Numbered from the stretch's first letter, positions 22,346 through 34,823 are shown. The stretch: 64,000 nucleotides of DNA from Liopterus haemorrhoidalis (GCA_963971575.1 OZ020616.1:20627713-20691712); one strand, 5' to 3'. Program-made: numbers and translations. Notes: generated from the letters alone by a model not told the origin.

Positions 22346-23438
22346 CAGTGCTGCCCAACCACCCGATCGCGGCGTGATTTTAGGTAGATCTTTAGTTTTC
22401 TCTCACTTTCATGTACTTACTGCTAGTATGAGATGAGTGACTGGCAAGATGATAGCGTGGCGCAATGTAATATATAATTTTCCTAAATTTTCTGTAATGG
22501 ATACCGGTAATCGCACATAAAAAAACCACCAATTTATAAAAATACACCGAAAAAACATATACTAACCAACAAAACTTAAAAACAAAGAACCGTTTTTTAA
22601 TCATCTTGCATAAAGTGGGTTTTACACGATTCAATTAATTGAAAAAGTTGACATTCAATTAATTGATGTGTGTAAAGCGTAAAAATTTCGTCAATTAATT
22701 GACAAAAAAATTGATCAATTTATTTTGAAAATAGAACAAGCTATTTTTCGTCAATTTTTCATCAATTTTTTAGGGAATTCTAGGTATATTTTTATCTGTT
22801 AAGATATTGCCAACTGTTTAGTTGTAGCATAACCTCGAAACATATTATTTTTGTTTCGTTTTCAAATCTAACATAACGTTCTAATTTATCATCATCTAGG
22901 TTATTTCTTTTGTTTTTGTTCATAGCTCGTAATTTTGTGAAGATTTTTTCAATATTTTCATTTTGATAAATATGTCAACATTTTTTACAGTTGGTAATGT
23001 AAAAATTTTCAAAAAAATTAATAAATAAAGTGTTGGTTTTGTTCCCAAGGTTGCCAATAAATTTTTCAATTAATTGACGAAAAACTTGATCAATTTGTTG
23101 GTCAATTAATTGAACTGTGTAAAACTAACTTTAAACTCGTTAGTGATCAATGGGTTAACCGTCGAGCTAAAAGTGCAGCCTTGGAAGGCTTATGAAGAAA
23201 TTTCATAAACATTTTTGTATTTAATTTCGTTTTGCGTATTAGGTTATTTTTACATTAAAAGCAGTTTTAAAATTTCAATATGTAATGCATTTTTTCAAAA
23301 TTTCTCCCTGGGGGGACCTCCTCGCCAGGTAGGGCCTCCATGCCCCCCGATGATCAGCTACGCGTTCTGGTCGATCGTGATAACAATATACTTATATAAT
23401 AAAGTAGATCCCAAATACAAAAAGGTTGAACAGTCCTG
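22346..23438. mobile_element. hAT-type MITE with perfect 8-bp duplication
   Basis: Ends CAGTGCTGCCCAACC and GGTTGAACAGTCCTG. Flanks are ATTTAAAG on both sides (22338-22345, 23439-23446). Confidence 0.88.
22617..23133. mobile_element. CAATTAATTG-rich MITE
   Basis: Ends gttttacacgattcaattaa and ttaattgaactgtgtaaaac. The ends carry repeated caattaattga palindromes. Nested in the hAT MITE 22346-23438. Confidence 0.75.
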
Positions 23439-24100
23439 ATTTAAAGCAAAAAATAATTAATATTTGTAATAATATTCATCCGTGGACTATTGCAAATGTA
23501 AGCAGAAATTTCTACAATAGATTAGGTTTTTGTTTAGCTAATAATGGAAATTTGTTTAAAATTTAATTTTGATGTAATACTTTATTTTGAAAATTATTGT
23601 TTAACCTGAAAATAAACTTTGCTTGGCGTTTGCTTTTCATTTGTGCATGGCAACTGTTATTTTTAGATATAAATACAAAAAATATTGTCCGTCTTTTTTC
23701 AAACAAATTGGTATTTTTTTATTCAAAATTAGGCACAATGTGTTGGGACTAAAATACTGAACAATTTTTATTAATAAAGTTTTTGTCTAAAACTCATAGT
23801 AGACATAGAATATGTAATGGAAAATTTAACATGGGAAAACTTTATGTTGAAAATCAAAAAAGGACATACGGTACTTGAATTTAACATGATTTAAGTCCCA
23901 AAAACTTGAAAAAAACACATTATTAACAATAATTATTTATTAATCAACTTCTCATATACATAAAAATTAAACAAATTCTGTAGTTTGAATTTTTACTAAT
24001 TTCAGGGTTTCGTAGGTAATGGCATTAAAATCAATAATACTTTCAATCTTGTTTCGTCAGTTCACTTAATTTTTAAACGGTTTCCTTTAATACCCTAGAC

Positions 24101-24583
24101 CAGCGGTTTCCAAAGTGGGGGGCGCGACCCCCTGGGGGGTCGTACAAGATTCACCAGGGGGTCGCGGGTCGCAGTATTTTCCACATTAGCTGTTATTAAA
24201 ACAAAATATCGCGCACGGTTAATAGTGGAAGACGAAATTAGAGTGGCTCTTTCTTCATATAAACCGCGATTAACGAATTATATTTAACGAAGAAACAAGC
24301 CCATACTTCACATTAAAATTGATTTATATTAAATTTTTAATTTGTATTACATATTTAATATTAATATAATTTATTTTTATATGATTTTCGTGATTTATGT
24401 TGTGAAAATAAATATTTAGGAATTAGAGAAACTATTTACATTACATATTTTTGCTACTTTTGTGATTATTATTTCAATAAAGAAATTATTTACAAATTGT
24501 TTATAAATTTCCTAAATGGCGGGGGCGCCAGAGATGGGTTTTTTCTAAGGGGGTCGTTACTGAATAAAGTTTGGAAACCGCTG
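24101..24583. mobile_element. hAT-type MITE with perfect ends and duplication
   Basis: CAGCGGTTTCCAAA and TTTGGAAACCGCTG are exact inverted repeats. CCCTAGAC flanks both sides (24093-24100, 24584-24591). Confidence 0.92.
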
Positions 24584-25343
24584 CCCTAGACCGAATAATA
24601 ACTAATTGTCTCAGAGCGAAGCCACCGGGACAGCTAATGTCATATAAGTGTACAACCGACCCTACACTTATTTATTTTTTTCATAAATATATAAAATATC
24701 GAATCTGAAACAATCTGATCAAAAATTTCGTTTCACATTCATGTAAGTAATCCTAATATGCACCACTCCAGATTTTTAGATCAACCCTGGACATCAGGGT
24801 GAGCCACATAATTTTTTAAAAGTATTTTTGACAAAAATCGAGATTAAGTCCATTATATGCATTAAAACCATTTATATGCGTACAAATTTCAGCTCTCTAA
24901 ATCTAGTCATCTTATCACAATTTCAAACGGTTGTAAATGTTTGCTAAAGGGTCGCAAATTAGCACATATTTATGGTCGAGTAATATTTTAATGGATCGAA
25001 AGGCACAAAGTTTGAGAAATACTGGTATAAAAGTTTATTAGTTATAAATGAATGGTATAAATACCTACGAAACCCTAAAATAGACAATCAAATTTAAAAA
25101 AAAAAATACAACTCTTTCTTGATTTACATCTGACAATGTCTGGGTCATCATCAATCAAATATATTTCCCCTAAATCCCCATCCTTATTTAGTTTCGCACA
25201 CATTCGTAGAAAATTAGTGTTTTATAATGCATTATTTAGGCTTTTCGGCAGCCTAAATGCATTTGCGAGCTAAATAAAGACAATGCCTCGATTTTCATTT
25301 ATTTATGAATTACACCCGATCTCTAGTCCCTATCCGAACGTAA

Positions 25344-25835
25344 AGCTGCGTTCAGAGCTCTTAAATTAGTCGACTTTTGCACTATGATTATCACTAACAA
25401 GTTTGTCACATGGTAAAGCGAGCAATCGTTCAGAGATCTAAATTTAAAACGTTGTCGATTGTCGATAGTTTTCCAAACTTATAGTTAGTGAGTTGTTTCA
25501 AGAGAGTGAGTTTCTACATCGGAGAGAAAGTTCACATTGTATGCCTTTACATAACCTAACAAAATGTCATAGCGCCGATTGCAACTAATCTCGCCCAAAA
25601 TTACAAATACCAACAGTAAATATGATCAATTTAGGTAATTAGGTTTGGTTAAGTTAGTAAAAATCTAAGACAGCAGAATTAGGAAAACGATAATAGATAA
25701 TAAACATGTTGCACTATTCCTAGCACACTAATTTCCTTAGCTGTAAACGCTGTCTTGAATGTTAAAACTATCTACTAAACTTTTTCACAGCGTACAATGC
25801 ACAGTCAACTAATTTAAAGAGCTCTGAACGCAGCT
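25344..25835. mobile_element. Harbinger-type MITE, copy B
   Basis: Ends AGCTGCGTTCAGAGCTCTT and GAGCTCTGAACGCAGCT with TAA flanks (25341-25343, 25836-25838). Internal ctaagacagcagaattagg matches copy A in reverse and a piece at 46681-46900. Confidence 0.82.
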
Positions 25836-25897
25836 TAAGAATGTATTACTAAAATCTAACACTGAATAAAAAAAAAAAAACTGGATTCACGTATTTA

Positions 25898-26634
25898 CAG
25901 GATGTTCACGGTCTTCTTATTTCTTTTTTAATGGGTGATATTATAGGTCAAAAGAGGGCGAAAAACCTTAAAACACCGTAGTAAAAGTTTCATAATAAAA
26001 GAGATATTAATTTTTTAAGTTTTTATAGGGAAGCGATACATAGATACGCTAAGCAAGACTTTGCATACAACAGCTTAACTTCGAACATCTGCTGTAAGAG
26101 TGCTTATCGTTTTCTTTTGATCCCATAAAAAAACTTTAAAAAATAATATCTCTTTTATTATAAAACTTTTACTAAGGAGTTTTAAGGTTTTTCGCCTTCT
26201 TTTGACCTGTAGTAGAGCTCGTTCAACTTAATTTCAGCACAGGGTATCATAAATTACGTCATCAATTCTGCGCCAGAAAACAGCAGATCACATTGACGTA
26301 CATGAGGGTTTTAAACAATTGTTGTGGATACCAAACACACAAAATCATGTATTTCAAAAACATTTTTACTCATTTTAGTACACGGTATACCTTGAAAAGT
26401 ACGAGAAATCAATAATAATAACGGAAATAAACAAATAACATCGCACAATACGCGTAGTCAAAAACTAATCAAATTAAGTGACGCCACTGAAATGTGTTAA
26501 ACTAACTGTAGATAACGTAATAGACGTAATTTGGTTTCTGCGCAACAGACTGGGTAATATCCGCCTGTGATGAAGTTAAGTTGAACGAGCTCTATCTTCC
26601 ATTAAAAAAGAAATAAGAAGACCGTAAACATCCT
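25898..26634. mobile_element. Foldback MITE split by a second MITE
   Basis: Outer ends caggatgttcacggtcttct and the inverted agaagaccgtaaacatcct. Long inner arms (aggtcaaaaga, cgaaaaaccttaaaac) are mirrored at 26175-26210. The right arm is broken by a second element (26213-26594). Confidence 0.8.
26213..26594. mobile_element. GAGCTCGTTCAAC MITE nested in a foldback MITE
   Basis: TAGAGCTCGTTCAACTTAA at the left is exactly mirrored at the right, with similarity continuing about 12 bp further inward. It interrupts the right arm of 25898-26634. Confidence 0.8.
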
Positions 26635-26980
26635 ACATAAATACACGTAAATTGACACTCAAATGTACATTACAGCCAAAACTCTTTCGCTAGTACCAAA
26701 GATAATAAAAATACTATACATATAGTACTCTATTATCTTTGCTAGTATACAAAAATAATTCCCATATAATAAGACAATACCAGTCGAATGATATCGTTTG
26801 GACTTTTTCATCGCAAGATATTTGCTATAAAATGAATATAGTCCACTGATATTGTCTGGCCATTTTTGAAGATAACGCTAGTAGCGAAAGGGTTAATAAC
26901 TTAATCTCTAAGTAAACATATTTTGTAACAATTTTCTGGACCCGATCCTTGTAAATAAAAATTTAATAAACTTATTCTTT
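26635..26980. repeat. Small inverted repeat and cyclin K downstream flank
   Basis: aactctttcgctagtacc near 26678 is mirrored by gctagtagcgaaagggtt near 26874, with a second hairpin (agataataaaaatactata and its partner) between. Probably a MITE of about 215 bp just 3' of the cyclin K stop. Confidence 0.5.
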
Positions 26981-27544
26981 TTATGTTGGGGGCGGGTAAT
27001 ATGGTCTGTGTGGTTGTCCTGATGTTGGTGGGGGTTGAAAGAAAGGCGGTGGAGCTGTAGCCACTGGAGGATAATGTGGAGGTGGCGTTACATACTGCGA
27101 AAACACTGCGACATTAGGAGGAGGTCCAGGTGGTGGAGCCGTAGCCATATGAGCTGCTGAAGGCATTGCAGTTGTAAATGTTGGTGGATATGTCATAGGA
27201 CCAGCATATCCTGGATATTGATAAGAGTTTATTTCAGTTGGCAACGTAACAGGTTTAACCGAAGTCACTGTTTGTATTGGCATCTCGCTGTCAGTTGTTT
27301 CTTGACCGTTTTTAGGTAAACGGGTCTCGGAAGTGACTTTAACTGGGATTGGTGCTGCAGTGGCTTCTGGTATTGCGGCTGCTTGTCGAGGGAGAAGAGG
27401 TGGACTGTCAGGTACTTCAGTGCCTTGAGGCTGCGAGTACAGGTCCAGCACTTGATGACAGATATCCTCGAGGAGATCCATAGTCACGTCTTGGACGAAC
27501 ATGTCCCACCAACGGAGATGTTTGGAAGTTCTACCCGTCCAATC
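26981..27544 (-). CDS. CycK: Cyclin K, exon 2 (C-terminal part)
   Basis: Continues exon 1 in phase 0: [13 protein letters not shown], then [20 protein letters not shown], the end of the second cyclin fold. This is followed by a low-complexity tail rich in Pro, Thr and Ala with P-P-P clusters, ending at a TAA (26981-26983). Cyclin K pairs with CDK12/CDK13 to phosphorylate the RNA polymerase II C-terminal domain during elongation in the nucleus; that is family knowledge. The Pro-rich tail is typical, but shorter here (about 150 residues) than in vertebrates. The acceptor is GATTAG at 27545. Confidence 0.92.
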   Translation of the reverse strand, partial: DWTGRTSKHLRWWDMFVQDVTMDLLEDICHQVLDLYSQPQGTEVPDSPPLLPRQAAAIPEATAAPIPVKVTSETRLPKNGQETTDSEMPIQTVTSVKPVTLPTEINSYQYPGYAGPMTYPPTFTTAMPSAAHMATAPPPGPPPNVAVFSQYVTPPPHYPPVATAPPPFFQPPPTSGQPHRPYYPPPT

Positions 27545-28250
27545 CTAATCACAATATAAACATTGTAAATTAATGAAAACACATTAATTATTAAGTTTCA
27601 ATTAAATAAATAAATAAAAAAACATTAATTTGTACATCAATTTGTAAGTTAGAGTTTGTTTCTATAGAGAAAATCCTGAGTTATTCATACACAATGACTC
27701 GGGCTGTTCTTCTCGATTGAAATAAAGTCTATAAGATAGAGAAATACGCCAGGATATGCTCAGGATATTTATAAAATTTAGAGTACTTAAATAAAACAAC
27801 GTTAAACTGGACTATTTAAAAATTACGTAATGGAAATATTGTTTAAATTAGTATTTGTCAATCACTGGTCCCTGGCAAAATCTAACCGGTTCGCGATATT
27901 TTCTTTAGCCAATAATATTTTTTGTAACCAGTTTACAGCTAGTAACTTGTATATAAAATTATAAATTTTTATATGAATAGTTTGGCCAAAGATGTTTGAA
28001 AACAACTTTTACTGTCCTTAATCATTTCTCACCAAGGGCTGGTCTGACAAGTTAAATAGGCTGAATTCGGGGATTTTTTTATTTTCTGTTTCTGTTTCAA
28101 GCCTATAATTCTAGACACTGGTATACCCTACTTGAGGAATAAAAGGGCTTGGAAATTCCTCCTTTTGTTAAAGAAGTTCATAGTAAGCTATTTAGATCAA
28201 TTGTAATTTTTGTGTGTGCAATATAATTAAATATCTTCAGAGACCGTGGG

Positions 28251-28445
28251 TTGAAGTCGTCGGCGCAGAAGATCATGAAGGAAAAATATGGGGAAAAAAA
28301 TGAAGGACTTCTGGAAAATGATGAAGACAGAAAACTGGAAGAAAACATCATTCAACCAAAAAAACTTCATTTGTCAGAAGATGCAAAATTAATAGCTTTG
28401 ATGTTAATTTTAAACGTACAAGTGGACGTAACAAGGCGGAACTAA
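28251..28445 (+). CDS. Unassigned short ORF inside the cyclin K intron
   Basis: Reads on from an open stretch starting near 28235 and is Lys/Glu-rich (K-I-M-K-E-K-Y-G-E-K-N-E, E-D-R-K-L-E-E-N), ending inside a GGAATAG-family MITE, which supplies its last codons. I do not recognise the protein. It lies antisense in an intron and may be transposon debris or chance. Confidence 0.15.
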   Translation: MKSSAQKIMKEKYGEKNEGLLENDEDRKLEENIIQPKKLHLSEDAKLIALMLILNVQVDVTRRN

Positions 28446-28713
28446 CTGTAATTTTCATTTCTGTAAGTTGTCATTAGCTATTTTTTTATCTATTGAAATT
28501 GGCTTTTCCTGAACAAAATGATCAAAAGCTTCAATCAATCTGTAAAAATTACTAGATTTGAAAATCTAGTTCCGCCTAATAGTTTGGAATAGACTTTGTT
28601 CGTGTAATGCTGCGTTCAGCACCTCTAAATTAGAAATTAGAATTAGTACTTAGAATTAACGTAAATGTTTGTTATACGTAACTGTACGTTATCGTTCACA
28701 ACCTTCAAAATTA

Positions 28714-28903
28714 ATATAATCCGTCTCAATTTGTAATACGAAACTAGATCTGGTTACTTTGGTGACTGTTGTGGTGTAAACAGACTTTGGCGTATCCGTG
28801 TGAACCAATACTATGATAATATTATAAATGTATTGTCAATACACAACATAAAAAATGAACTTTACCTGTTAGTTACGTATTACAAAATGAGACAGATAAT
28901 ACA
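28714..28903. mobile_element. GTCTCA-family MITE, intact copy
   Basis: Starts ataatccgtctcaatttgta and ends tacaaaatgagacagataat. Nearly identical to 59463-59655 and to the two halves of 12711-13610. Confidence 0.75.
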
Positions 28904-29100
28904 TACTTATAGATTAAAATTAGAAGTTTGTAGACTCCAAACCCTTACGTTAATTTATAACTGACGCATGCGCAATAAGCACTTGTCAACCTAAAAATTT
29001 CTATAACCAAATTTTTTGTTTCTATCCACATCTTTATGTTTTCTATGAGCATAAATATAAATTCAAGGATTATCAGTGGCTCTAAAACAATGGTTTCTGG

Positions 29101-29237
29101 AAGCGAGCTACCCATCTTCTAGTTTAATGACAAAACACTATCTTAGGTTAGGTTAGGTTAGTAAGTGTTTGTTTAGCAGAAGCCGAGCGAAGCGAGCTAC
29201 CCATCTTCTAGTTTAATGACAAAACACTATCTTAAAA
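29101..29237 (+). repeat. Local duplication with GGTTA spacer
   Basis: The phrase gcgagctacccatcttctag, continuing through caaaacactatctta, occurs twice about 90 bp apart. The first copy runs straight into three GGTTA units. Confidence 0.8.
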
Positions 29238-29997
29238 CTCGCGCTAATATAACAATGCCGCCTGTTTAGAATCATTGTACGTTAAACAAAACATAAGCAA
29301 TATGACGCGGTGTGACGCATACGCAGTTGTGTAGCAACCTGTCCCCTATTTATACCTTTTCCTCTATTTTAATACTTTTCAGAACACACTCAAAAACTCA
29401 TTAGCAAATGTAAACAGCTGTCAAATATCGATCGATAAAGTAGAAATCGATAGTAATTTCTGTCAGTGGCATTATATTTATTTTGAACACTACTTAATTT
29501 CTACGTACAAATTTTATGTTAAGTACTAATTTCACGTTAATTCTAATTTCTAATTTGGAGGTTCTGAACGAAGCATAACAGAATACTCAAGTGAAAAACT
29601 TTCAATAAAGAATATAAAGAAAAAATGGTCATCCAAAGTAACGAATAAGCAAAAAGAAAAAATATTGATAAAAAAAAGGAAGACGAAATGAAGTGATAAC
29701 AAAAATATCCGGCTTCATGGGGAGGGGTTCTAACCCCTAACTGTCAACGCCACTGTCTGTTGTATTCTTGTCAAAAGAATATTAATATGTTATAAATATT
29801 AGTTAGTTAGTTAGTTAAAAATTTTGACGCACAGCAATAAAGGCTATTTGCGTGTTATACATATTAATATAATTAAGTCTATAAATAAGAAAGACGGGCT
29901 TAAATGGGTTTTAAACCGCTTAATTGTTTACGAAATTTAAATTTTTTGTGACAATTTATTCACTACTAAGTAAAAAATCAGCTGTGCCCACCACAGG

Positions 29998-30397
29998 ACC
30001 GACCGCCATCACAAAGTACTTGTTTAATTTATGCTGCTTTATCAAAAAATGTCTCAAATAAAAGTTGTTAGTTATTGCTTTTATAGTAACTTTTGTTAAA
30101 TAAATTTTTTCGAAATATTTCTCTGTTGTGAAATATTCGCAAAAATCTTAAAATCGACACGAATAAACTCCCATTTCTAGTTAACCGATTTTTACCAAAA
30201 GTTGATCAATTCGTGCCATTGATGTCAAAAGCTTAAATATGAAGTTTCATAAAAATCCTTTCAGCCGAATTTGCTCTACACGTGTACACAGACCGACAGA
30301 CATCGTGCTAGGACATTCGTGGAGATCCATCGAAATCTCGAAATGTCAAAATCGGTATGATCACAATACCACTCTTATATATGATGGCGGTCGGTAA
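29998..30397. mobile_element. ACCGACCGCCATCA inverted-repeat element
   Basis: aggaccgaccgccatcac at the left and tatgatggcggtcggt at the right are inverted copies. The right half carries gtacacagaccgacagacat, a phrase style common to short non-coding insect repeats. A related end is seen at 61626-61650. Confidence 0.5.
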
Positions 30398-30855
30398 AAA
30401 TGAATACCTGTTACACACTACTGGAGGTTTTCGTAATTATTTTCTCTGCCCTGGGTGTTGAAAATTTATTATTTAGTGCAGGAACGAGAAACAGAAAAGC
30501 TACGGACCTAAACTATGTCCTATTCTAACTTTTTACAACTCGTAATACACTAGTACAGTTAAATATTAAACATATACTTTGTGTGTGCATATGAAAAAGG
30601 CTAAACATTGATGTTACGGTGCAATTGTGTCCCGAAATTCAAGATGGTCAATTGTCAAAATTACATTTTAACAATACATCATTAAATGGGGTAGCTTGCC
30701 AGAGTTTAACTCTCTGTTTCTTAACCTTTTAGAAGTAACGGTACACTTTTAATGAAAAAAAAAAAAAAAAAAACACAAAAATTAGTAACATATATTTACA
30801 AAGCGGTTCAGTCATAAATTCGGTGAACACTAATAGTGATAATAATTTATTAATT

Positions 30856-31572
30856 CAGAGTCGGAGTCGGAAAAAGCTATCGTCTCCTGACTCATTGATT
30901 CAATTTTTATCAAGGATGAGAACAAACCGAAAACGAAAGCTAAATAACAATATTACCAGAATTTTTTAAAGCACAGAAACAGGAACGGCCTTTTATTTTC
31001 TATTCAAGAACGAAAATGAAATTAAAAATATTCAATACCGTATTTAACCGGTTTTTCTTCATGCTTTTTAGTTTAAAATTTGTTTAATACTACTCATATT
31101 AACAGATTAATACTGTGAGGCAGCAAAGATTTTATTTTTACTCATTTCCTTTTTATCTTTTTCTACATACTCTGTTTGCTATGTTTAAACGGAACTAAAC
31201 TGGATTTTTATTTTAAAAATGACACAAAAAGTCAAGATGTAATGAAAATGACATTAAATAAAAACAGCTCACCCAAACTCAAAATATTTAATGTAAGTAT
31301 AGTCCGTTTCTTTAGTTTAATCAGAATTAGATATTAAAATCTACTACCTTTTAACGATTGAATGAGGCTATTTATCATTCTGTTTAACAAAAGCCTACTT
31401 CGATCATTAAAAAGTAAATTTATGATAACTTACGGAAATAAAAATTCCATTCAGTTCCGCTTAAACATTTGGAATAGACTTAATGATTTACGAGTGAAAG
31501 GAGTCGGGACTCTAAGAAAATACCGACTCGGGAATTGAGAGTTGTTACTTTAATGCCGATTCCCCATCTCTG
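30856..31572. mobile_element. GGAGTCGG-type hAT MITE, 5'-truncated copy
   Basis: Starts cagagtcggagtcgg and ends ccgattccccatctctg. The body matches 38998-40789 (for example atcaaggatgagaacaaacc) but lacks three insertions present there. It carries the same internal GGAATAG MITE. Confidence 0.75.
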
Positions 31573-32618
31573 ATTATAACATACAAATTCTTACACCAAG
31601 TAAAGTTACAAAAGTACAATGATGTGCAAAATAAACAATAATAACATCAAAACATATAGTGATACATAAAACAGTACATATCTATTATTGTCTCAAAGAA
31701 CTCTTATATCAAAAAAATTTGACATAGCCTCATCGACAGTATAAGGGGGGTACAATCAATAAATGATTTTGAATTACTCCCTTGAAACGAAGAGTAATAG
31801 GCTACGTACTTCTTCGTTCAGTGAAAGTTTAACATTTTTAGACTTATATAAATATGGTTTGATTGGGATTGTAGTTGACGAAACTTTTGGAGACCTAAAT
31901 TGTTCCTGTGTCAAGTTAAATATTTGTGAGAATAGAATCTCCTGCTGTTTGATTTTATATAGAGTAGACATTAAAGCGTGCACACTGCTGGTAAGGTTAG
32001 AATTCTTAATTTAAAAAATAGTAAAATACAGTTGTTCCTGTGTTTAGCTGAAGCTAAAATTCGAATGGCTTTTTTTTTAAGTCTAAATATAGATAAAATA
32101 TTAGGACAGCTTCTCCAGAATACTATAGCGAATTGAAGGATGGAATGAAAAATAGCAAAATATATAATTCTTAGGACATTATTAAGTCACAATTTGCTAA
32201 CTGCCTTAATAAAACTAAGGCCAAATTTAATTTTTTTTATGGTGTATTCAATTTGTAACTTCCAGTTTAAATGTGGTTCTAAAAAAACATGTAATAAGTT
32301 AACGGAACACTAGTATTTTGCAGAATACCGGTTAAAACCACTGGTTTAACTCAATGCTTTCCGACTGGAGTGTCACGACTATTTCATGAATTTTTTTACA
32401 ATTTATAGGATTCCTTAAAAATAAGGTAAAACTCTACAGTTGTTAAAATTAAATGTTTTTTCTTTTCATCTTTTTTATAAAATTTATATGTTTTTCCCCC
32501 GGGTTGTATCTCCTTCTCCACAGTAATACTAAGTGTGTTAAATAGATTATATTCAAACATATAGTGCATTGTTCAAACAATAAAAAATGATAATTAAAAG
32601 AAATTATGATTTTCTCAC

Positions 32619-33248
32619 CTGTACTTCAAATTGGCTAAGTTTTCCAGCTAGATACATCAACGCCACAGCTATAACTTCGGGCTCCCACTGCAGCGACAAT
32701 GTTGTACACAAACTATCATTCACAAAGGTCCAAGCCATTTGCACCATTTTATGCAACTTAGCTTTATCTCCCTTCAGGCACTTTGCGTATCTTACAACAA
32801 AACTATATGGATGTTCCACTTGCAAATCAAATTTAATCGTCTGCAAAAGAATCCTCTCCAAAGTCATTACTTCTTCCTTAGGATCATCACCAAACGTAGC
32901 AAACTTCTGATCAGACAACGAAGCTCTTGCTATTTTAATAATATCTTTACATTTCTTCGGTGTTTCTTCAACTTTACCAGCAAGGAATAAGCAGCAACAA
33001 GCAGTAACATATCGTGGAAAGGTTCGAAAGGAATGAAACATATAGAATCGATGAAAATAAACTACACCAGTTGCCATCGTATTACAACCAAGATCCATTT
33101 TAGATCCTGTATCTATTATAAATCGAGCACCTTCCTTTCGATACCTACATTCTGTATCATAATCTATACCATCTGCGATGGATGGCGTGTTTTTTAACTC
33201 TCTCTTATCATAATACCAACAAGGCATTGTTGTTTCATTTATAAACAT
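32619..33248 (-). CDS. CycK: Cyclin K, exon 1 (cyclin box)
   Basis: 210 codons from the first in-frame ATG (33248) to a GTGAGA donor. The protein begins M-F-I-N-E-T-T, then [22 protein letters not shown]. The cyclin box core [49 protein letters not shown] and [11 protein letters not shown] is diagnostic for cyclin K over cyclin T or L. A second ATG ten codons in (M-P-C-W-Y-Y) could also be the start. It joins exon 2 in phase 0 for a protein of about 397 residues. The partner and role are as for exon 2. Confidence 0.94.
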
Positions 33249-33952
33249 AACCAAGTTTTTAAAATAAAGTCACTTGTTGAAAGTTTATCAGACAAATGTC
33301 TAAACCGTCATGTAATAATAATATTACAATTTGAAATGAACACTTAAAATGATGGTAAACTGAAATTATACGGTTTAAACGACATAGTTTTTATATTTTT
33401 AAACACAAACAAGCACGATTAAAATTTTCACTTATGTCACAAATACTAGCGCCACCACATTTATTTGCTCAACCAATGAAATGAAATGATTTTTTCTTAC
33501 AATATAAAAAAAAAATATATATGAGAGACTATTTTAAAAAATAGTATATCAAAGCATTGTTTAAAAATTATTTCGATATTTCAAAAATAAAGTTACAAAT
33601 TATCATTTTTTTTCTTGTTTATGATATGTCAGGGCCGGATTTACGATGACGCTACCAGTGTGGAGCCCCGGAATCCTACGGGGCCCCCAAAATTCCTCGT
33701 CAAATCATCTTTCATGCTTATACATGCACTAGCTAGTGTACCCGTACTTCGTGCGATTTTTGTAATGTATATTTTGCTGTATCGTAAATAATAAAGTCTA
33801 TTCCAAACGATTAGGTGGAACTATAATAGGAAATATTTGAAATACTAGGAAAATACTTGAAATACCTACTAGGAAATATTTTAAAGATGCACGAGGGAAA
33901 ATTTTTAAATAATAGGGAAATTTTTGAAATACAATGGAAATATTTGAAATAT
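33249..33952. other. Cyclin K upstream region
   Basis: The first 380 bp are AT-rich and should contain the cyclin K promoter; no TATA box was convincingly placed. From 33632 (cagggccggatttacgatga) a fragment of a hAT-like end with a ggccccc-rich phrase follows, then an aaatatttgaaatac word array (about 33829-33950). Confidence 0.45.
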
Positions 33953-34118
33953 AGGCTATTCCAAACCTTTAAGCAAAATTAAATAGAATTTTAAATTTCT
34001 TAAGTTGTCACGAGCTAATTTTTTAATATTTGAAGTTGGCTTTTGCTAAACAAAATGATCAAGAGCTTCTATCAAACGTTAACAGTTACTAGAATTCAAA
34101 ATATAGTTCCGTCTAAAC

Positions 34119-34815
34119 CAGTGGTTCCCAACCTTTTTGATTTGCGGAGCCCTTTTTAGAATCAATTTCTATGGCGGAGGCCCTTAGGTAGGGTGACCAT
34201 TTTCTTGGAGACGGCAATGCGGGACGGAGCAAAAAGAAGGTCGTCACTTCCGAAATATAAGTGAAGAGCAAACAAAAAAAATGTTCTCACCTCCCAAATA
34301 TAAGTAAAGAGCAAAAACAAGGTCTTCACCTCCCAAATATAAGTACAGAGCAAAATTCGGCCCTGGGGACACCAAATCAAAATGCGGGACGTCCCGCGAA
34401 ATGCGGGACGAATGGTCACCCTATCTTAGGCCTACCCTATGTCTTATAAGTTAATGGCGTTTAGAAGTAATGTTACGGGGGAGGGGCAGATTTTTTCACT
34501 ATAAATTCACTTTTCTTTTTCACAGCTCACTTATTGATAGGTAGACAGATTTATATAAAATGAAGCAAATAATCAAAATACACGCAGATTATTCAAACAA
34601 CAATGCATCTCGCCGATCACATTCCAGCTAGAGTCATAAATCGGCTAGAGTCATAAATCAATACATTCAACTTACGGCAAATTTTTGTTCAGAATGTAAT
34701 TTCCAGTTTTCTTATTTTGTTTTTGTTTTTTTTATTTCTAATTATTTTAATTTTATTCAATTTTTATTTATTTTATTTCCTGAAACTACTGCGGAGCACA
34801 GGTTGGGAACCGATG
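34119..34815. mobile_element. hAT-type MITE with perfect duplication, containing another
   Basis: Ends CAGTGGTTCCCAACC and GGTTGGGAACCGATG. GTCTAAAC flanks both sides (34111-34118, 34816-34823). It landed in a GGAATAG MITE (33953-34118). An inner element, TAGGGTGACCATT ... AATGGTCACCCTA at about 34191-34424 with CTTAGG on both sides, is itself nested and carries the tcacctcccaaatataagt minisatellite. Confidence 0.88.
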
Positions 34816-34823
34816 GTCTAAAC

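Larger units (their letters stand above)
22005..23880. mobile_element. Inverted-repeat element containing two nested MITEs
   Basis: Arms of roughly 260 to 290 bp (about 22005-22300 and 23620-23880) are imperfect inverted copies; for example tcagtattttagtcccaaca is mirrored by tgttgggactaaaatactga. Between them lies a hAT MITE (22346-23438), itself containing another MITE (about 22617-23133). Confidence 0.75.
28609..29575. mobile_element. Harbinger-type MITE, copy C, with insertions
   Basis: Ends TGCTGCGTTCAGCACCTC and GAGGTTCTGAACGAAGCA with TAA flanks (28606-28608, 29576-29578). Subterminal aaattagaaattagaatta is mirrored at the right. A GTCTCA-family MITE (about 28714-28903) and a 92-bp duplication (29101-29237) lie inside. 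Confidence 0.8.
27545..32618 (-). other. Cyclin K intron, 5.07 kb
   Basis: The intron holds, from low to high coordinates, an unassigned ORF (28251-28445), a partial GGAATAG MITE (28432-28595), Harbinger MITE copy C (28609-29575) with nested repeats, an accgaccgccatca inverted-repeat element (about 29998-30397), and a hAT MITE (30856-31572). The segment 31573-32618 shows no recognisable feature. No alternative exon was found. Confidence 0.6.
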
